A stretch of DNA of 64,000 nt. Origin: Natrinema caseinilyticum. GTDB lineage: Archaea; Halobacteriota; Halobacteria; Halobacteriales; Natrialbaceae. Location of the stretch: NCBI RefSeq assembly GCF_024227435.1, contig NZ_CP100445.1, forward strand, positions 930,001 to 994,000, in the 5' to 3' direction. The translations under genes and the position numbers were made by a program. Positions 17,091 through 26,478 of the stretch are shown piece after piece (positions within the stretch are counted from its first letter, which is position 1; every line of letters begins with the position of its first letter). The notes beneath the pieces were generated by a model that was given only the letters and a program-made list of their open reading frames with translations, ran no database searches and was not told the DNA's origin.

Positions 17091-18902
17091 ATGGCACGCG
17101 ACTCTTCGGTACCGGATGACGAGTCGATCGCCTCCACAGGCGCGGAGGCGGTCGGTGACGATAGTAACGACGGATTACTGCATCGACGATCGTATCTGAA
17201 GCTGGCCGGCGCGACCACGGCAGCGGCGACGCTCACGGGAACCGCGAGCGCCGCCGACGGGTACGACGTGATCGAAGCACGCGGCCAGACGATCCGCATC
17301 GGCCGCGGTGACACGTTCGAAAACAAACTCATCGACCTGACGACGGGTGGTGATTTCCTGATCTACGTCGAGGGGGGCAACTCGGTTATTCGAAATATCG
17401 GGTTCAAAGGGCTCTACCGCGGCAACGATTTCATGATCTCGATCAACGCCGGACCGGGTGACGTTCTCATCGAAAACGTCTACCTCGGCGACGGTGCAAC
17501 GAAAGAAGGCTCGAGTTTCGTTCACGGTCCCGGTGCCGTGTTCATGCACCGAGGGAGCGAAGCGGATCTCACCTTCCGTAACTGTAACGTACAGGGATAT
17601 CCGAACAACGGATTCTACTGTTCGAACACGCCCTACGGGGGCAGCGTCCGCTTCGAGAACTGCTTCGGCAAGAACAACGGCGTAACGACCTTCCGGTGTG
17701 GGAGCGAGGACGACGAAATCGTAAACTGCGTCGCGTACAACGACAACACCGACTACGGCCGCGGCTACGGCGGCTACGGCGAGACCAACGGCCGTCCCGT
17801 CTGGGTCTGGAACGGCGGGACCGTGACGATCCGAGACTCCCACTTCGCCGACGGACCGTACCCGTACGCGCTCGTCGCCGGCGCGAACGGGTCGTCCGGC
17901 AGCGTCGACTTCCAGAGCGGCGGGATTCGCGGACGGATCCGTCGCGCGAACGGATCGACCGTCTCCGTTTCCAGCGACGTCTCGAGCGATCCCGACCTTT
18001 CGATCCCGGACGGCGTTCCGACGTCGCCCGAGGCCGCTGCGGCCGGCGACGGATCGGTGACTTCGAGCGGCGACTCCGATACGGATCGATCGGACAGCGA
18101 ACCCTCCCAGCTTCCGAACGTCCTCCTCGTCGACGGCAGTCCCTCGGATGCGACCCGGTACGAATTCAGCGTCGACGGCGAAATCGAGCACTCGAACGAC
18201 GAAGGCGCGTCGATCGACGACGAGGACACGATCGACGGGAGCACGGTCTCCGGGAGCGTCGCCGACTGGAAAGACGCATTCCGGTTCGACGGCGAACTCA
18301 CCGACCTCACCGTCGACGGCCCCGGAACGGTGCTCGTCAACGGCGAACAGGTCCATCCCGCGGACTACGGCCAGCAGCTTCCCCACGTCCTCGAGGTCAC
18401 GGGGCCGGGCTCGCCGACGAGTTACGAAATTACGGTCGACGGCACGATCGAACTCGTCTCGGACGACGGGCCCACGGAGGATGCGACGACGATCTCGGGG
18501 TCGACCGTCCAGAGTTCGCTCAGCGAGGGCAGCCAGACCTTCCGATTTTCCGGTGCGTTGACGGACGTCACGTTTACCGACGGCGAAGCGGACGTCACGC
18601 TCGACGGAGAGTCGATCGATCCGAGCGACTACGGCGACCACGCGATGCTGCCACACGCGATCATCGTCGACGGGATCCAGGCGGATGGGCCGAGTACGTA
18701 CTCCTTCGAAGTCGAGGGAGCGGTCGCCAAAACGACCTACCGTGGCGCATCGATCGACGACGACGACGTGATCGAAGACGGCGCGGTTCGCGGCGCCGTC
18801 GGAAACTGGCGCGACGCGTACTGGTTCGACGGCGACATCACCGACTTCCGCCTCCGCGGCGACGCCGAAGTCGACGTCCAGTACAACGCACGCGACCAGT
18901 AA
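17091..18902 (+). CDS. Tat-exported beta-helix protein with three C-terminal repeats
   Basis: 603 residues from the ATG at 17091, chosen because it sits 32 bases after the core promoter; the frame is open slightly further upstream. The Tat signal HRRSYLKLAGATTAAATLTG is at 31-50 with cleavage after TASA. The beta-helix domain runs from about 58 to 310 and opens with YDVIEARGQTIRI. A Ser/Asp linker at 311-340 leads to three tandem repeats of about 85-90 residues (341-429, 430-519, 520-603). Each repeat ends in a pattern like FDGELTDLTVDG and a final beta hairpin. The repeats look like beta-sandwich carbohydrate- or matrix-binding modules; that is inference. It is a paralogue of the genes at 15646 and 20575. 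Confidence 0.82.
   Translation: MARDSSVPDDESIASTGAEAVGDDSNDGLLHRRSYLKLAGATTAAATLTGTASAADGYDVIEARGQTIRIGRGDTFENKLIDLTTGGDFLIYVEGGNSVIRNIGFKGLYRGNDFMISINAGPGDVLIENVYLGDGATKEGSSFVHGPGAVFMHRGSEADLTFRNCNVQGYPNNGFYCSNTPYGGSVRFENCFGKNNGVTTFRCGSEDDEIVNCVAYNDNTDYGRGYGGYGETNGRPVWVWNGGTVTIRDSHFADGPYPYALVAGANGSSGSVDFQSGGIRGRIRRANGSTVSVSSDVSSDPDLSIPDGVPTSPEAAAAGDGSVTSSGDSDTDRSDSEPSQLPNVLLVDGSPSDATRYEFSVDGEIEHSNDEGASIDDEDTIDGSTVSGSVADWKDAFRFDGELTDLTVDGPGTVLVNGEQVHPADYGQQLPHVLEVTGPGSPTSYEITVDGTIELVSDDGPTEDATTISGSTVQSSLSEGSQTFRFSGALTDVTFTDGEADVTLDGESIDPSDYGDHAMLPHAIIVDGIQADGPSTYSFEVEGAVAKTTYRGASIDDDDVIEDGAVRGAVGNWRDAYWFDGDITDFRLRGDAEVDVQYNARDQ
18111..18899 (+). repeat. Three tandem ~88-residue protein repeats (second beta-helix protein)
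   Basis: Repeat starts are LPNVLLVDG, LPHVLEVTG and LPHAIIVDG, and the shared core is YEFSVDG / YEITVDG / YSFEVEG. Each repeat has a late LTDLTVDG, LTDVTFTDG or ITDFRLRG segment, and the first two end in PADYG or PSDYG. Repeats are diverged at DNA level, so they are old. Confidence 0.75.
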
Positions 18903-19123
18903 CCGACTCGGCGAGACGACGATCCGGACGCCTCGTTTTGACGTCCCCAGTCCAGTGAGCGACGGCCCGTTCCGAAATCGCACGCGGTGTCGCGACCGTC
19001 ACACTCGACGCCAGACCGGCGCCTCGAGCGAATCCGGGTGTCGAATCCGGGAGCGAAAGCGATCCTTCGAGTTACACGATAGCTGCCGGACCATCGTTTC
19101 ACACCGTTTCGGTAAGGACGTTG

Positions 19124-19142
19124 TACTCTCGGTACGAGAGTA
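19124..19142. promoter_or_regulatory. Perfect inverted repeat abutting the promoter motif
   Basis: Arms TACTCTCG and CGAGAGTA with a GTA spacer, ending one base before ATAACAAA (19143) and 34 bases before the start codon of the GT4 gene. This is the spot where an archaeal activator or repressor would bind upstream of the core promoter. Confidence 0.5.
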
Positions 19143-19150
19143 ATAACAAA
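19143..19150 (+). promoter_or_regulatory. Island promoter motif ATAACAAA
   Basis: A perfect ATAACAAA (followed by CAAATTG) beginning 33 bases before the ATG at 19176, directly downstream of an inverted repeat. Confidence 0.6.
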
Positions 19151-19175
19151 CAAATTGATACGGGTGTGTTGGACT

Positions 19176-20336
19176 ATGAACATCGGCTTCTATCACGAGG
19201 CTGCGGGCACTCGCCACGCCGGGGGAATTGCCGTCTACACCCAACGGATGGCGGCCGAACTGAGCAAGCGAAACGACGTCACGTTGTATACTCGCAGCGG
19301 AGATCTGTCACCCGTTCTCGCGGAGTCCGACGTGACCGTCGTCGAGACACCGTCGTTCGCCGATCATCCGTCGCGGTTGCTCGACCCGTTGAACCCGCTG
19401 GGCGCCCAGAACCGCGAGAAGTTCCTGATGACTCTGTGGGCCGTTCGCAACGACGTCATCGAGCACATAAACGACTCCCTCGACGTCCTGTGTACCTACC
19501 AGTTCCTCGACGATCTTCTCCTCTCGAACCTCGTCGACGTTCCCACGGTCTACACGTTTCACAGAGCGACGGACGCCAGCCCCGGAGCCTGGTTGCGCGA
19601 TCGGTTCTCCCAGACGGACCTCCTCGTGGCCAATTCGGACGACACCGCTCGACAGGTCTCTGCGGCCTTCGACTACGACATCGACGACGTCGTCTACCCC
19701 GGCGTCGATTTCGCCCAGTTTCGGCCCGGTGTCGAACCCGCATTCGAAAGCGACGGGCCGGCGATCCTGTTCGTCGGCAGACTCGTCGACTCCAAGGGGA
19801 TCGACGAATTGCTCGAGGCCGTCGCGGCCCTCGAGGGACGCCAGGAGATTCACTTCGTCGGCCGGGGAGACCGAGAGCGCATCCAGCGGCGGGCGGCCCG
19901 ACTCGGAATCGACGGCGCCGTCGTTTGTCACGGGGAGATCCCACATCCCGACTTGCCGTCGTACTACGCCGCGGCCGACGTTTTCTGCCTCCCGAGTCAC
20001 ACCGAGAGCTTCGGGCTGGCAAACGTCGAGGCGATGGCCTGCGAAGTGCCGGTCGTCACCACGGATCTCGAAGGGATCAAAACCTACCTGGCAAACGGCG
20101 AGAACGGGCTGCTGGTGCAAGTCGGTGACCCGCGGGACCTCGCGGACAAACTGGGCATGCTGCTCGACGCTCCCGCACTGCGGTCGCGTCTCGGCGAACA
20201 GGCCCGGGCGGACGTCCGGGAATTCGCGTGGGAGACACAGGCAAAGCGACTGGAGCGGGTCTGTCGCGACGGACTCGAGTCGGTCGACGAGATCGATCGC
20301 CCGTCGGCCGTGCCTGCCAGCGCGGACACTGTCTGA
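19176..20336 (+). CDS. Family 4 glycosyltransferase
   Basis: 386 residues from the ATG at 19176, the position that fits the promoter motif. The N-terminal acceptor domain opens with MNIGFYHEAAGTRHAGGIAVY and the glycine-rich loop typical of GT4. The C-terminal donor domain has AILFVGRLVDSKGIDELLEA near residue 195 and the E-x7-E site SHTESFGLANVEAMACEVP near 280. It is a retaining cytoplasmic transferase using a nucleotide or lipid sugar. It lies between the beta-helix genes, so those exported proteins and this transferase probably serve the same polymer. Confidence 0.92.
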   Translation: MNIGFYHEAAGTRHAGGIAVYTQRMAAELSKRNDVTLYTRSGDLSPVLAESDVTVVETPSFADHPSRLLDPLNPLGAQNREKFLMTLWAVRNDVIEHINDSLDVLCTYQFLDDLLLSNLVDVPTVYTFHRATDASPGAWLRDRFSQTDLLVANSDDTARQVSAAFDYDIDDVVYPGVDFAQFRPGVEPAFESDGPAILFVGRLVDSKGIDELLEAVAALEGRQEIHFVGRGDRERIQRRAARLGIDGAVVCHGEIPHPDLPSYYAAADVFCLPSHTESFGLANVEAMACEVPVVTTDLEGIKTYLANGENGLLVQVGDPRDLADKLGMLLDAPALRSRLGEQARADVREFAWETQAKRLERVCRDGLESVDEIDRPSAVPASADTV

Positions 20337-20574
20337 GACCGATCGACAGTCCGAGGGTGAGCTGTAATCCAGAGGATTGCGTCGGTGGAACGGTCCGCAG
20401 GTGGCACTGTTCTATCCGACACTCGGTAATGGCGGTGCGAGACGGAGATATCGGACGCTGCCCGGTTCCAACGGATGTGAGGACGTCTTCAGCGGGGACG
20501 GGGCGGGGGTATTTTCAGAGATCTGACGGTTGAGGCAAGAAGAGATTCCGAGACGGCAGTTCGAGAGGAACGGG

Positions 20575-22341
20575 CTATTTGCTCCGAACGTTGTACTCGA
20601 CGTCGACGGCGGCGTCGCCGCGGAGGCGGAAGTCCGTGATGTCGCCGTCGAACCAGTAGGCGTCGATTTGGTCGTTGACGCTACCGCTAGCATCGTTTCC
20701 GGTAATCTCGTCGCCGGAATCGATCGATGCGTCTCGATAGCTCGATGTGACGACCTCGCCATCGACGCTAAACGAGTACGTAGACTCGCCGTCGGTGTCC
20801 GTTCCGTCGATCACGATGGCGTGGGGGAGAAGCTCCTGCTCGCCGTACTGGTCGGGATCGATCCGCTGATCGTCGAGGTACACGTGCGCAGAGCCGTCGA
20901 GGAAGGTAACGTCGGTGAGTGTCCCAGAGAATTTGAAGCGTTGGGCACCGCATTCGATCGATCCCTCTACTGTGTTGTCCGATACCACCGTCGCATACTC
21001 GTCGGAGTCGTTGCTGGCGACCGTGTCGATCATCCCATCAACCGTGATCTCGTAGTTCGCAGCGGAACCGTTGCCGACCAGGGTCAGTACGTGGGGCTGT
21101 CGCTGGCCGTAGTCGGCGGGATCGACCCGTTCGCCGTTGACGTAGATACGGGCGTCGCCGTCGACGGTGAGGTCGGTGAGTTCGCCGTCGAACCGGAAGG
21201 CGTCTTTCCAGTTGGCGACGGTGCCGGTGACGTGACCGCTCTCGATCGTGTCCTCGTCCTCGATCATGGTGCCCTTGATCGTCGCTTTCTCGGCGGCGCC
21301 GGAGACCGAAAACTCGTAGCGTGTCCCGCCGGACGTGCCCGCGCCGTCGACCAGCAGGGTATTTTCGGGGAGGGCATCGGTTGCGTCGTCCCCGTCGTCC
21401 CCGTTGTCCGCCGGCAGGCTGGACGCTCTACCACCGGTTCCTCCCGATGCGGCTTGCTCGCCGCTTTCCGGACAGCCGTCGGGAACGAAGTGTCGCGGGT
21501 TCGATCCGTCACCGCGGCCGTCGTCGGTGTGGACGTTCTCGACTGTCAGGTCCGGATCGCCGTGCGTGACGAGCGAGCTCCCGGTGCCGTTCGTGATGAA
21601 GTGGGAGTTGCGTACGGTCGCGCCGCCGCCGTAATTGCCCTCCCAGACCCAGCTGTTCCGGTTCGCGGCGCGCGTGCCGCTCTTGTAACTCACGCAGTTC
21701 TCGATCGACATTCCGCAGTCGCCGATCCGGAACGCGGTGTGGTGACAGTCGTTGCCGTAACAGTGATCCAGCGCGATCGTGCCACCGTCACCGTTGTATG
21801 CGGGTGCCGAACCGTAGATACCGTTGTTCCCGGGAACGTTGAAATTGACGCGTTTCACGTCGAGGTGGCCGGAGTGGTCCGGGTCGACCCAGATACAGAT
21901 CGACCGCTCGCTCGCGGGCTGTTCGCCGGTCGACTCTCCGAAGTAGATGTTCTCCATGACCGACGTTCCGGAGCCGGAGTCACAGACGCCGAAAATGGTC
22001 TCGTTGTATGGGATCGTCCCTGTGAACCCGATGTTGCGGATCGTCCAGTTGGTTCCTTTGGCGACGATGAGGATGTCGTTGCGGTCGCCGAAGTCGATGA
22101 GCTTGTTCTCCCAGGTTTCGCCGGAGTCGATACGGATCGTCTGTCCGCGCGCCTCGATAACGTCGTAGTCTCCGCTCGCTGCGCTCGCAGCGGTCGCTCC
22201 GACCCCTGCAGTGATCGCCGTCGCACCGGCTAATTTCAGGTACGATCGGCGGTCGATCACGCCGCTACTGTTTCGTTCGTCGTCACTAGCTGTCGTTTCG
22301 GCGGGACTATCGACGTCCCGATCCGGTTGGTCGCGTGCCAT
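20575..22341 (-). CDS. Tat-exported beta-helix protein with three C-terminal repeats
   Basis: 588 residues. The Tat signal DRRSYLKLAGATAITAGVGA is at 30-49 with likely cleavage after AASA. The beta-helix domain at about 58-300 opens with YDVIEARGQTIRI and contains rungs such as WTIRNIGFTG and VENVHTDDG, plus several Cys residues. An Asp/Gly linker leads to three repeats at 324-413, 414-503 and 504-588. Each repeat is closer to the same-numbered repeat of the 17091 protein than to its own neighbours, so the array existed before the gene duplicated. It is convergent with the GT4 gene. Likely role: surface or matrix glycan binding or modification. Confidence 0.82.
   Translation of the reverse strand: MARDQPDRDVDSPAETTASDDERNSSGVIDRRSYLKLAGATAITAGVGATAASAASGDYDVIEARGQTIRIDSGETWENKLIDFGDRNDILIVAKGTNWTIRNIGFTGTIPYNETIFGVCDSGSGTSVMENIYFGESTGEQPASERSICIWVDPDHSGHLDVKRVNFNVPGNNGIYGSAPAYNGDGGTIALDHCYGNDCHHTAFRIGDCGMSIENCVSYKSGTRAANRNSWVWEGNYGGGATVRNSHFITNGTGSSLVTHGDPDLTVENVHTDDGRGDGSNPRHFVPDGCPESGEQAASGGTGGRASSLPADNGDDGDDATDALPENTLLVDGAGTSGGTRYEFSVSGAAEKATIKGTMIEDEDTIESGHVTGTVANWKDAFRFDGELTDLTVDGDARIYVNGERVDPADYGQRQPHVLTLVGNGSAANYEITVDGMIDTVASNDSDEYATVVSDNTVEGSIECGAQRFKFSGTLTDVTFLDGSAHVYLDDQRIDPDQYGEQELLPHAIVIDGTDTDGESTYSFSVDGEVVTSSYRDASIDSGDEITGNDASGSVNDQIDAYWFDGDITDFRLRGDAAVDVEYNVRSK
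20578..21372 (-). repeat. Three tandem ~88-residue protein repeats (third beta-helix protein)
   Basis: Repeats open with LPENTLLVDG, QPHVLTLVG and LPHAIVIDG and share YEFSVSG / YEITVDG / YSFSVDG cores and LTDLTVDG / LTDVTFLDG / ITDFRLRG ends. They match one to one with the repeats encoded at 18111-18899. Confidence 0.75.
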
Positions 22342-22369
22342 TCGATCTGAGAAAGAACACTACCGAACC

Positions 22370-22380
22370 ATAAACTTTCC
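22370..22380 (-). promoter_or_regulatory. Core promoter GGAAAGTTTAT of third beta-helix gene
   Basis: Read on the minus strand, GGAAAGTTTAT is identical to the copy before the gene at 17091; TTTAT begins 33 bases before the ATG at 22341. The upstream 100 bases (to about 22480) are unusually AT-rich. Confidence 0.7.
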
Positions 22381-22629
22381 TTCCGAGTTATTAGTAAGAT
22401 CTCGTGATTATAATTATATCGTTGTATAATATGCCTTTTCTTATGGTATTTAGTCACGATTTTTTATATTCAAAATCGAAGTACGGAAGCGGGGTATCCG
22501 ATAGCTACTCGCGGATCACACCGGAGGGAAAGAGAGTCGGACTATCGCAACTCTCAGATTCGAACGTACGAAGGCGATCTCCAGAATTGTGACCTGACGA
22601 GCCACGTGTCGAACAGAGAATGCTGACAG

Positions 22630-24453
22630 TCAGCCGAATACCGCATCGCGGCGGGACTCGAGGACGCTCTGTGAGGAGTAGATGTCGTCGATGAACGACG
22701 TCAGCGCGAAGAGACGGTAGACGGATACACGGTCGTGATCGGCCGTCGAATCGAGAAACGCGAGGAGTTCGTCGGTCGAAAGGACGTCGTCGACGGCCTC
22801 ACACTGGTCGACCTGGGTTCGAATGCAGTCGACCGTATCAGGTCGGAGCTGCGACCCCGTCTCGAGGCCGTTGATCGACTTGACGATGGGCCGAACCGTC
22901 TCGAACAATCGCGGATACCGCGAGAGGAGATCGTCGACGAACGCCGCCGCCTGGTGTCGAGTGGACGCGACGGGCACCCCGTAATCGGGGTGGGGTAACG
23001 CTGCGGCGGTGGGCTCCAGTTCCGTGAGGAACGATCGATAGAGGTTGTACCGTGCTTTCTGTCCGGGCGGGCAATTCATCGCGTACCGGAAGAAGTCGAT
23101 CGAGTAGAACGGGGTCGTACTCCAGAAGAAAAACCGGTTTCGATCCTCGCCTTCGAACAGGAAATTGACGCCCCGTTCGTAGACGAGAAAGTGGACGTAC
23201 GCCGCAGCGGGGTCCGTCTCGGGATACATGTCGAGTCGGTCGTGAACGCTCCGTCGGATCGAAGCCGGCGAGAGCCCGGTAATCCGGGCGACCTGCTCGA
23301 GCGAGAGAAAACAGTTCTCTTCGATGACGTAGTCGACGAGTTCCGATTCGTCAGCGATCGGCCTCGCCGGAGTCAGATCCGGGAGGACCTTGTCCCCGCC
23401 GTCGCCGGTGACGTAGGTGAGGCCGGCATCGTACTCCTCGCGAAGTTGGCGGAAGAACTCGAGAATGAACGAGGTCAAGAGTCCTATTTGACCGTTTTTC
23501 GTCTTGATTATCCGGTCCAGGTCGGACCCGTTCGGCGGTCCGACCTCGTATCGCCGCCACTGGATATCGAGTTCCGTTGCCAATTCGCGGGCGATGTCCA
23601 CATCGGACGGCGGCACGAATTCGTCCGAGGACATCGTTGCCGCGGTCGTCGACAGTCCCTCCGCGTCGAAACCGGCCAGCACGGCCCGAGAGTCGAGGCC
23701 GCCGCTCAGCGAGATCACGTCGTGGCTGCCACATCCCGACCGCTGTCGACAGGCTCGTTCGAACCGGTCGACGAGTTCGGTGGCGTTTCGCGATCGGCTC
23801 CGGTCGGCGTGAGACGGCTCCTCGAAGTCGAATCGGTGCAGCGCCGTTTCGGTGACCGCCCCGCGATTCGGGTCCACGGTGAGTTTCGTCCCCGGCCGAA
23901 GTCGATTGGCTCCGTTCACGAGCGTCCGGTCGCCCAACGAGTAGCCAAAGAGCAGACACTGCGCGACGCCCATCGGATCGAACCCGTCGATCGGCGCCTC
24001 GTTGATGAGATACCGTAGCTCCCTCGAGAACAGAAACGCCGCTCCGTCGTGGAAGTAGTACGTCGGCAGCCGAGCGAGCGGGTCGTTGAGTAATCCGAGT
24101 CGGCCGGTGTCCTTGTCGACGGCGACGAGCAGGAACTCCCCGTCGGTCTCCAGGAGCCACTCGGTGAGGAACTCGTCGCCGTCCGGGGCGAGAACGCGCG
24201 TCGCGACCTCGAGTAGTTCTCGCTCGAGTGAGTCGGCGTCGCGATCGTAGATTCGGCCCTCGAAACAGACCCAGCAGTCCTCGTCCTCGAGGATACGAAT
24301 CGGGTACTCCGGGTAGGCCGTCGTTCCGATGGAACACGACGGCGAACCGAAGACGACGTCGGCCTCGTACCGGTCCGTGTGGACGAGCGGCTCGAGCGAG
24401 CCAGCGAACGACCGGTCCCCGGGAGACGTGGTTCTGCCAGAGATGCCAACCAT
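22630..24453 (-). CDS. Asparagine-synthase-like protein lacking the glutaminase cysteine
   Basis: 607 residues from the ATG at 24453. The open frame extends 50 codons upstream, but MVGISG aligns with the MCGI N terminus of class II glutamine amidotransferases, so this is the right start. The catalytic Cys at position 2 is Val, which should abolish glutamine hydrolysis. The N-terminal domain otherwise keeps its shape (CFEGRIYD near 63, DGEFLLVAVD near 104). The synthetase domain has the PP-loop SLSGGLDSRAV at 248-258 and the GDGGDK loop near 395. It may form amides with free ammonia or another amine on a glycan substrate, or have lost amidotransferase chemistry. Such proteins are common in exopolysaccharide loci. 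Confidence 0.82.
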   Translation of the reverse strand: MVGISGRTTSPGDRSFAGSLEPLVHTDRYEADVVFGSPSCSIGTTAYPEYPIRILEDEDCWVCFEGRIYDRDADSLERELLEVATRVLAPDGDEFLTEWLLETDGEFLLVAVDKDTGRLGLLNDPLARLPTYYFHDGAAFLFSRELRYLINEAPIDGFDPMGVAQCLLFGYSLGDRTLVNGANRLRPGTKLTVDPNRGAVTETALHRFDFEEPSHADRSRSRNATELVDRFERACRQRSGCGSHDVISLSGGLDSRAVLAGFDAEGLSTTAATMSSDEFVPPSDVDIARELATELDIQWRRYEVGPPNGSDLDRIIKTKNGQIGLLTSFILEFFRQLREEYDAGLTYVTGDGGDKVLPDLTPARPIADESELVDYVIEENCFLSLEQVARITGLSPASIRRSVHDRLDMYPETDPAAAYVHFLVYERGVNFLFEGEDRNRFFFWSTTPFYSIDFFRYAMNCPPGQKARYNLYRSFLTELEPTAAALPHPDYGVPVASTRHQAAAFVDDLLSRYPRLFETVRPIVKSINGLETGSQLRPDTVDCIRTQVDQCEAVDDVLSTDELLAFLDSTADHDRVSVYRLFALTSFIDDIYSSQSVLESRRDAVFG

Positions 24454-25137
24454 ATCAGTAGCAGTGTGAGTAACCCGCATTGTAATGTCGGCGTTTACCG
24501 AGGCCAGACGGAGGCTACCGTTTCGAAGCGTTTTTGCGAGACAGCCCACCGCAGCGGGTCGGATCGGATTCGACGGCAGCACGTTCCAAATTGCAACCGC
24601 CATCGCACAAACGCTCGAAACACAGCCGGATGGCAGAGGAATGGATACGAGGGTCGATCACATCGCGTCCGGTGTGAGGACAGTATCTGCGGTCGCTTCG
24701 GTCGCCGTGTGAGAAGGCTCCCGCGCCTGGAACAGCTGCTGGCACGCGACTGTCCCGGTACTGAATGACGGTCGTCGGGAGCCATTCGGAGGTATGGAAC
24801 CCGATAATAAAAACCCTTCTCAGGGTCCGGTCGTCGGCGTCGGCCAACAATCCGGACGAAACTGGCTGTGCTCACCGTCGCCGAGACGGTAGCGACAGTG
24901 TTCGGCGACCGTCCGACCGACCCGCCGTCGCACGCACGAGGGCGTGTACCCGCGATCGAACGATCGGGGGCTCGGGGACAGCTACCGCTACCGGCCGTCC
25001 CACGCAGATGGAATCGATTTGCGACGCCACTGCTACCCCACCCCACGTACCGTGGCGCGAGGCTGCTGGAGCGGTCGTCGTCGACCGAGAATGGACGGCA
25101 TCGGCGACGATGCGCGACGGTCGTCGTCGAAACAGGA
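24454..25137. other. Long intergenic region, no gene supported
   Basis: 684 bp. Open frames on both strands are Arg/Ser-rich and lack the acidic composition of real genes here. The only distinctive spot is an A/T run near 24805-24815 (AATAAAAACCC), which could be a promoter or a transcription stop. No tRNA-like fold or insertion-sequence end is seen. Confidence 0.5.
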
Positions 25138-25734
25138 TTATTCGATTCGGGACAGTTTGCCGTCGACGTTGCGTTCTCGCCGGTGGTTCGAAACGACGTG
25201 CGTGAGAGAGAGGAGGAGAAACGCAGTGATAACGGCCCCGGCGAGGCCGATCATCGGGGCGGCCGACACGAGGGGGACGCCGAGAAACGCCGCACCGATG
25301 AGGGCGGCACCGATCAGGCTAACTCCAGCGTACCATCGATCCCACCGGTCCTGTCGGTGAGTATCGGTGTCGAGGTACATCATCAACAGGTCGGCGTTGT
25401 CCGCGAGCGAGATCAGCCCGCGGTCCTGGTCGTATTCGACGATTCCGGCATCGTCCATTTTCGGCAGGTGGGTCTGATAGAGGGCGACGTAGACGCGCTT
25501 TCGTTGATCGGAACTGAGCGCGTTGACCTCGGTATCGTTCTCCCAGGCGGCTATCTGTTCGGCCAATTCCCCGAGAGTGACAGTTTCGTCCGCTTCCAGC
25601 AAGTACGCGAGGACTTCTCGACGACGGCGATTTTTTAAGAGTTCGAAAATAACATCTTTGGAGAGACGTTCGTCCTCGTCGGCATCGGTAACGGACGCGA
25701 TTTCGTCGGGGAGCGACGTATCGATAGAGGACAT
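25138..25734 (-). CDS. DUF7344-type winged-helix protein with two membrane segments
   Basis: 198 residues. A winged-helix domain at about 25-115 (KDVIFELLKNRRRREVLAY, then LGELAEQIAAWEND and YVALYQTHLPKMDDAGIV) has the haloarchaeal DUF7344 layout. Two adjacent hydrophobic helices follow at about 135-180, ending in a short basic tail. Proteins of this type are thought to be membrane-tethered DNA-binding regulators and often lie beside surface-glycan or archaellum loci. It sits between the asparagine-synthase-like gene and the TFB gene and may regulate the island. The DNA target is unknown. Confidence 0.78.
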   Translation of the reverse strand: MSSIDTSLPDEIASVTDADEDERLSKDVIFELLKNRRRREVLAYLLEADETVTLGELAEQIAAWENDTEVNALSSDQRKRVYVALYQTHLPKMDDAGIVEYDQDRGLISLADNADLLMMYLDTDTHRQDRWDRWYAGVSLIGAALIGAAFLGVPLVSAAPMIGLAGAVITAFLLLSLTHVVSNHRRERNVDGKLSRIE

Positions 25735-26478
25735 TATTCGGGCCCTCCGGCTGTAAAGACGCCATACGAGTTCGATAGCCCCTGTTTCTTCCGTAACACG
25801 GCACTGGAGCCTCGGCTCGACGGCGACCGCTGTACGTTCGAACGGCGGGTCGAAATCACGATTGACACACCAGGTTGTACACCAACAGAGATACTCTTAA
25901 ACACGCCCACGTTTCGCACCGTCTGCAAAGGAGGTACGGACCATCTTCTCGGCGGGGACGACGTGATAGCCCACATCCCTCTCGAGCGGCCATTACCGCC
26001 GGTATCGGGTCCGATCGGTATCAGTCGATTGCGTGGCTGTATCAGGTGCGTACAGCGGGGTTGACGGGGGAAACCGGGCGCTGATCGGCCACGGTGGACG
26101 TGATGGCACACGGCACTGGGTCTGAACGTTCGAACCAACCGATATAAAGACGAACGACAGTTCACACACGAAAGAGGGTTTTACGCGATGAACCGGTGAT
26201 TGATTCTCGAGTCACGGGTCAACGATCGCCACATTTCTTGTGCCATGTGCACACTAACCATAGATGGGCGAAACGATCGGCGACCGGTCGTTTCACCCGA
26301 CGCGACCGATGGGACACGGTTTCGATGCGGTCGTCGTGCCGATTCGATCGAGTCGGCGGGCGATCGCGTCTTTCTTCTTCGCTCTCTCTTCCGGCGTGAT
26401 GGCCGGAACAGTAAGTCGGTGTTTCCCCCGAAACCATGTGAACCCCTTACAGTGGCGGCACGGCTTCGTCCGGTACTG
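25735..26478. other. Divergent region between DUF7344 gene and tfb
   Basis: 744 bp. A TTTACAG element about 30 bases before the DUF7344 start (near 25763) is a plausible promoter. For tfb, only a weak CTTACAG lies about 32 bases before its ATG. A basic frame on the minus strand near 26293-26505 has one CxxC (CRHC) but no ATG start and overlaps tfb, so it is not called. The rest shows no supported feature. Confidence 0.5.

Noticed and set aside
17175-18983. Minus-strand open frame of about 600 codons
   Set aside because: Lies opposite the beta-helix gene, has Val/Asp/Arg shadow composition and no motif.
24495-25046. Open frames in the gap between the asparagine-synthase-like and DUF7344 genes
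   Set aside because: Arg/Ser-rich and not acidic; no start signal or homology.
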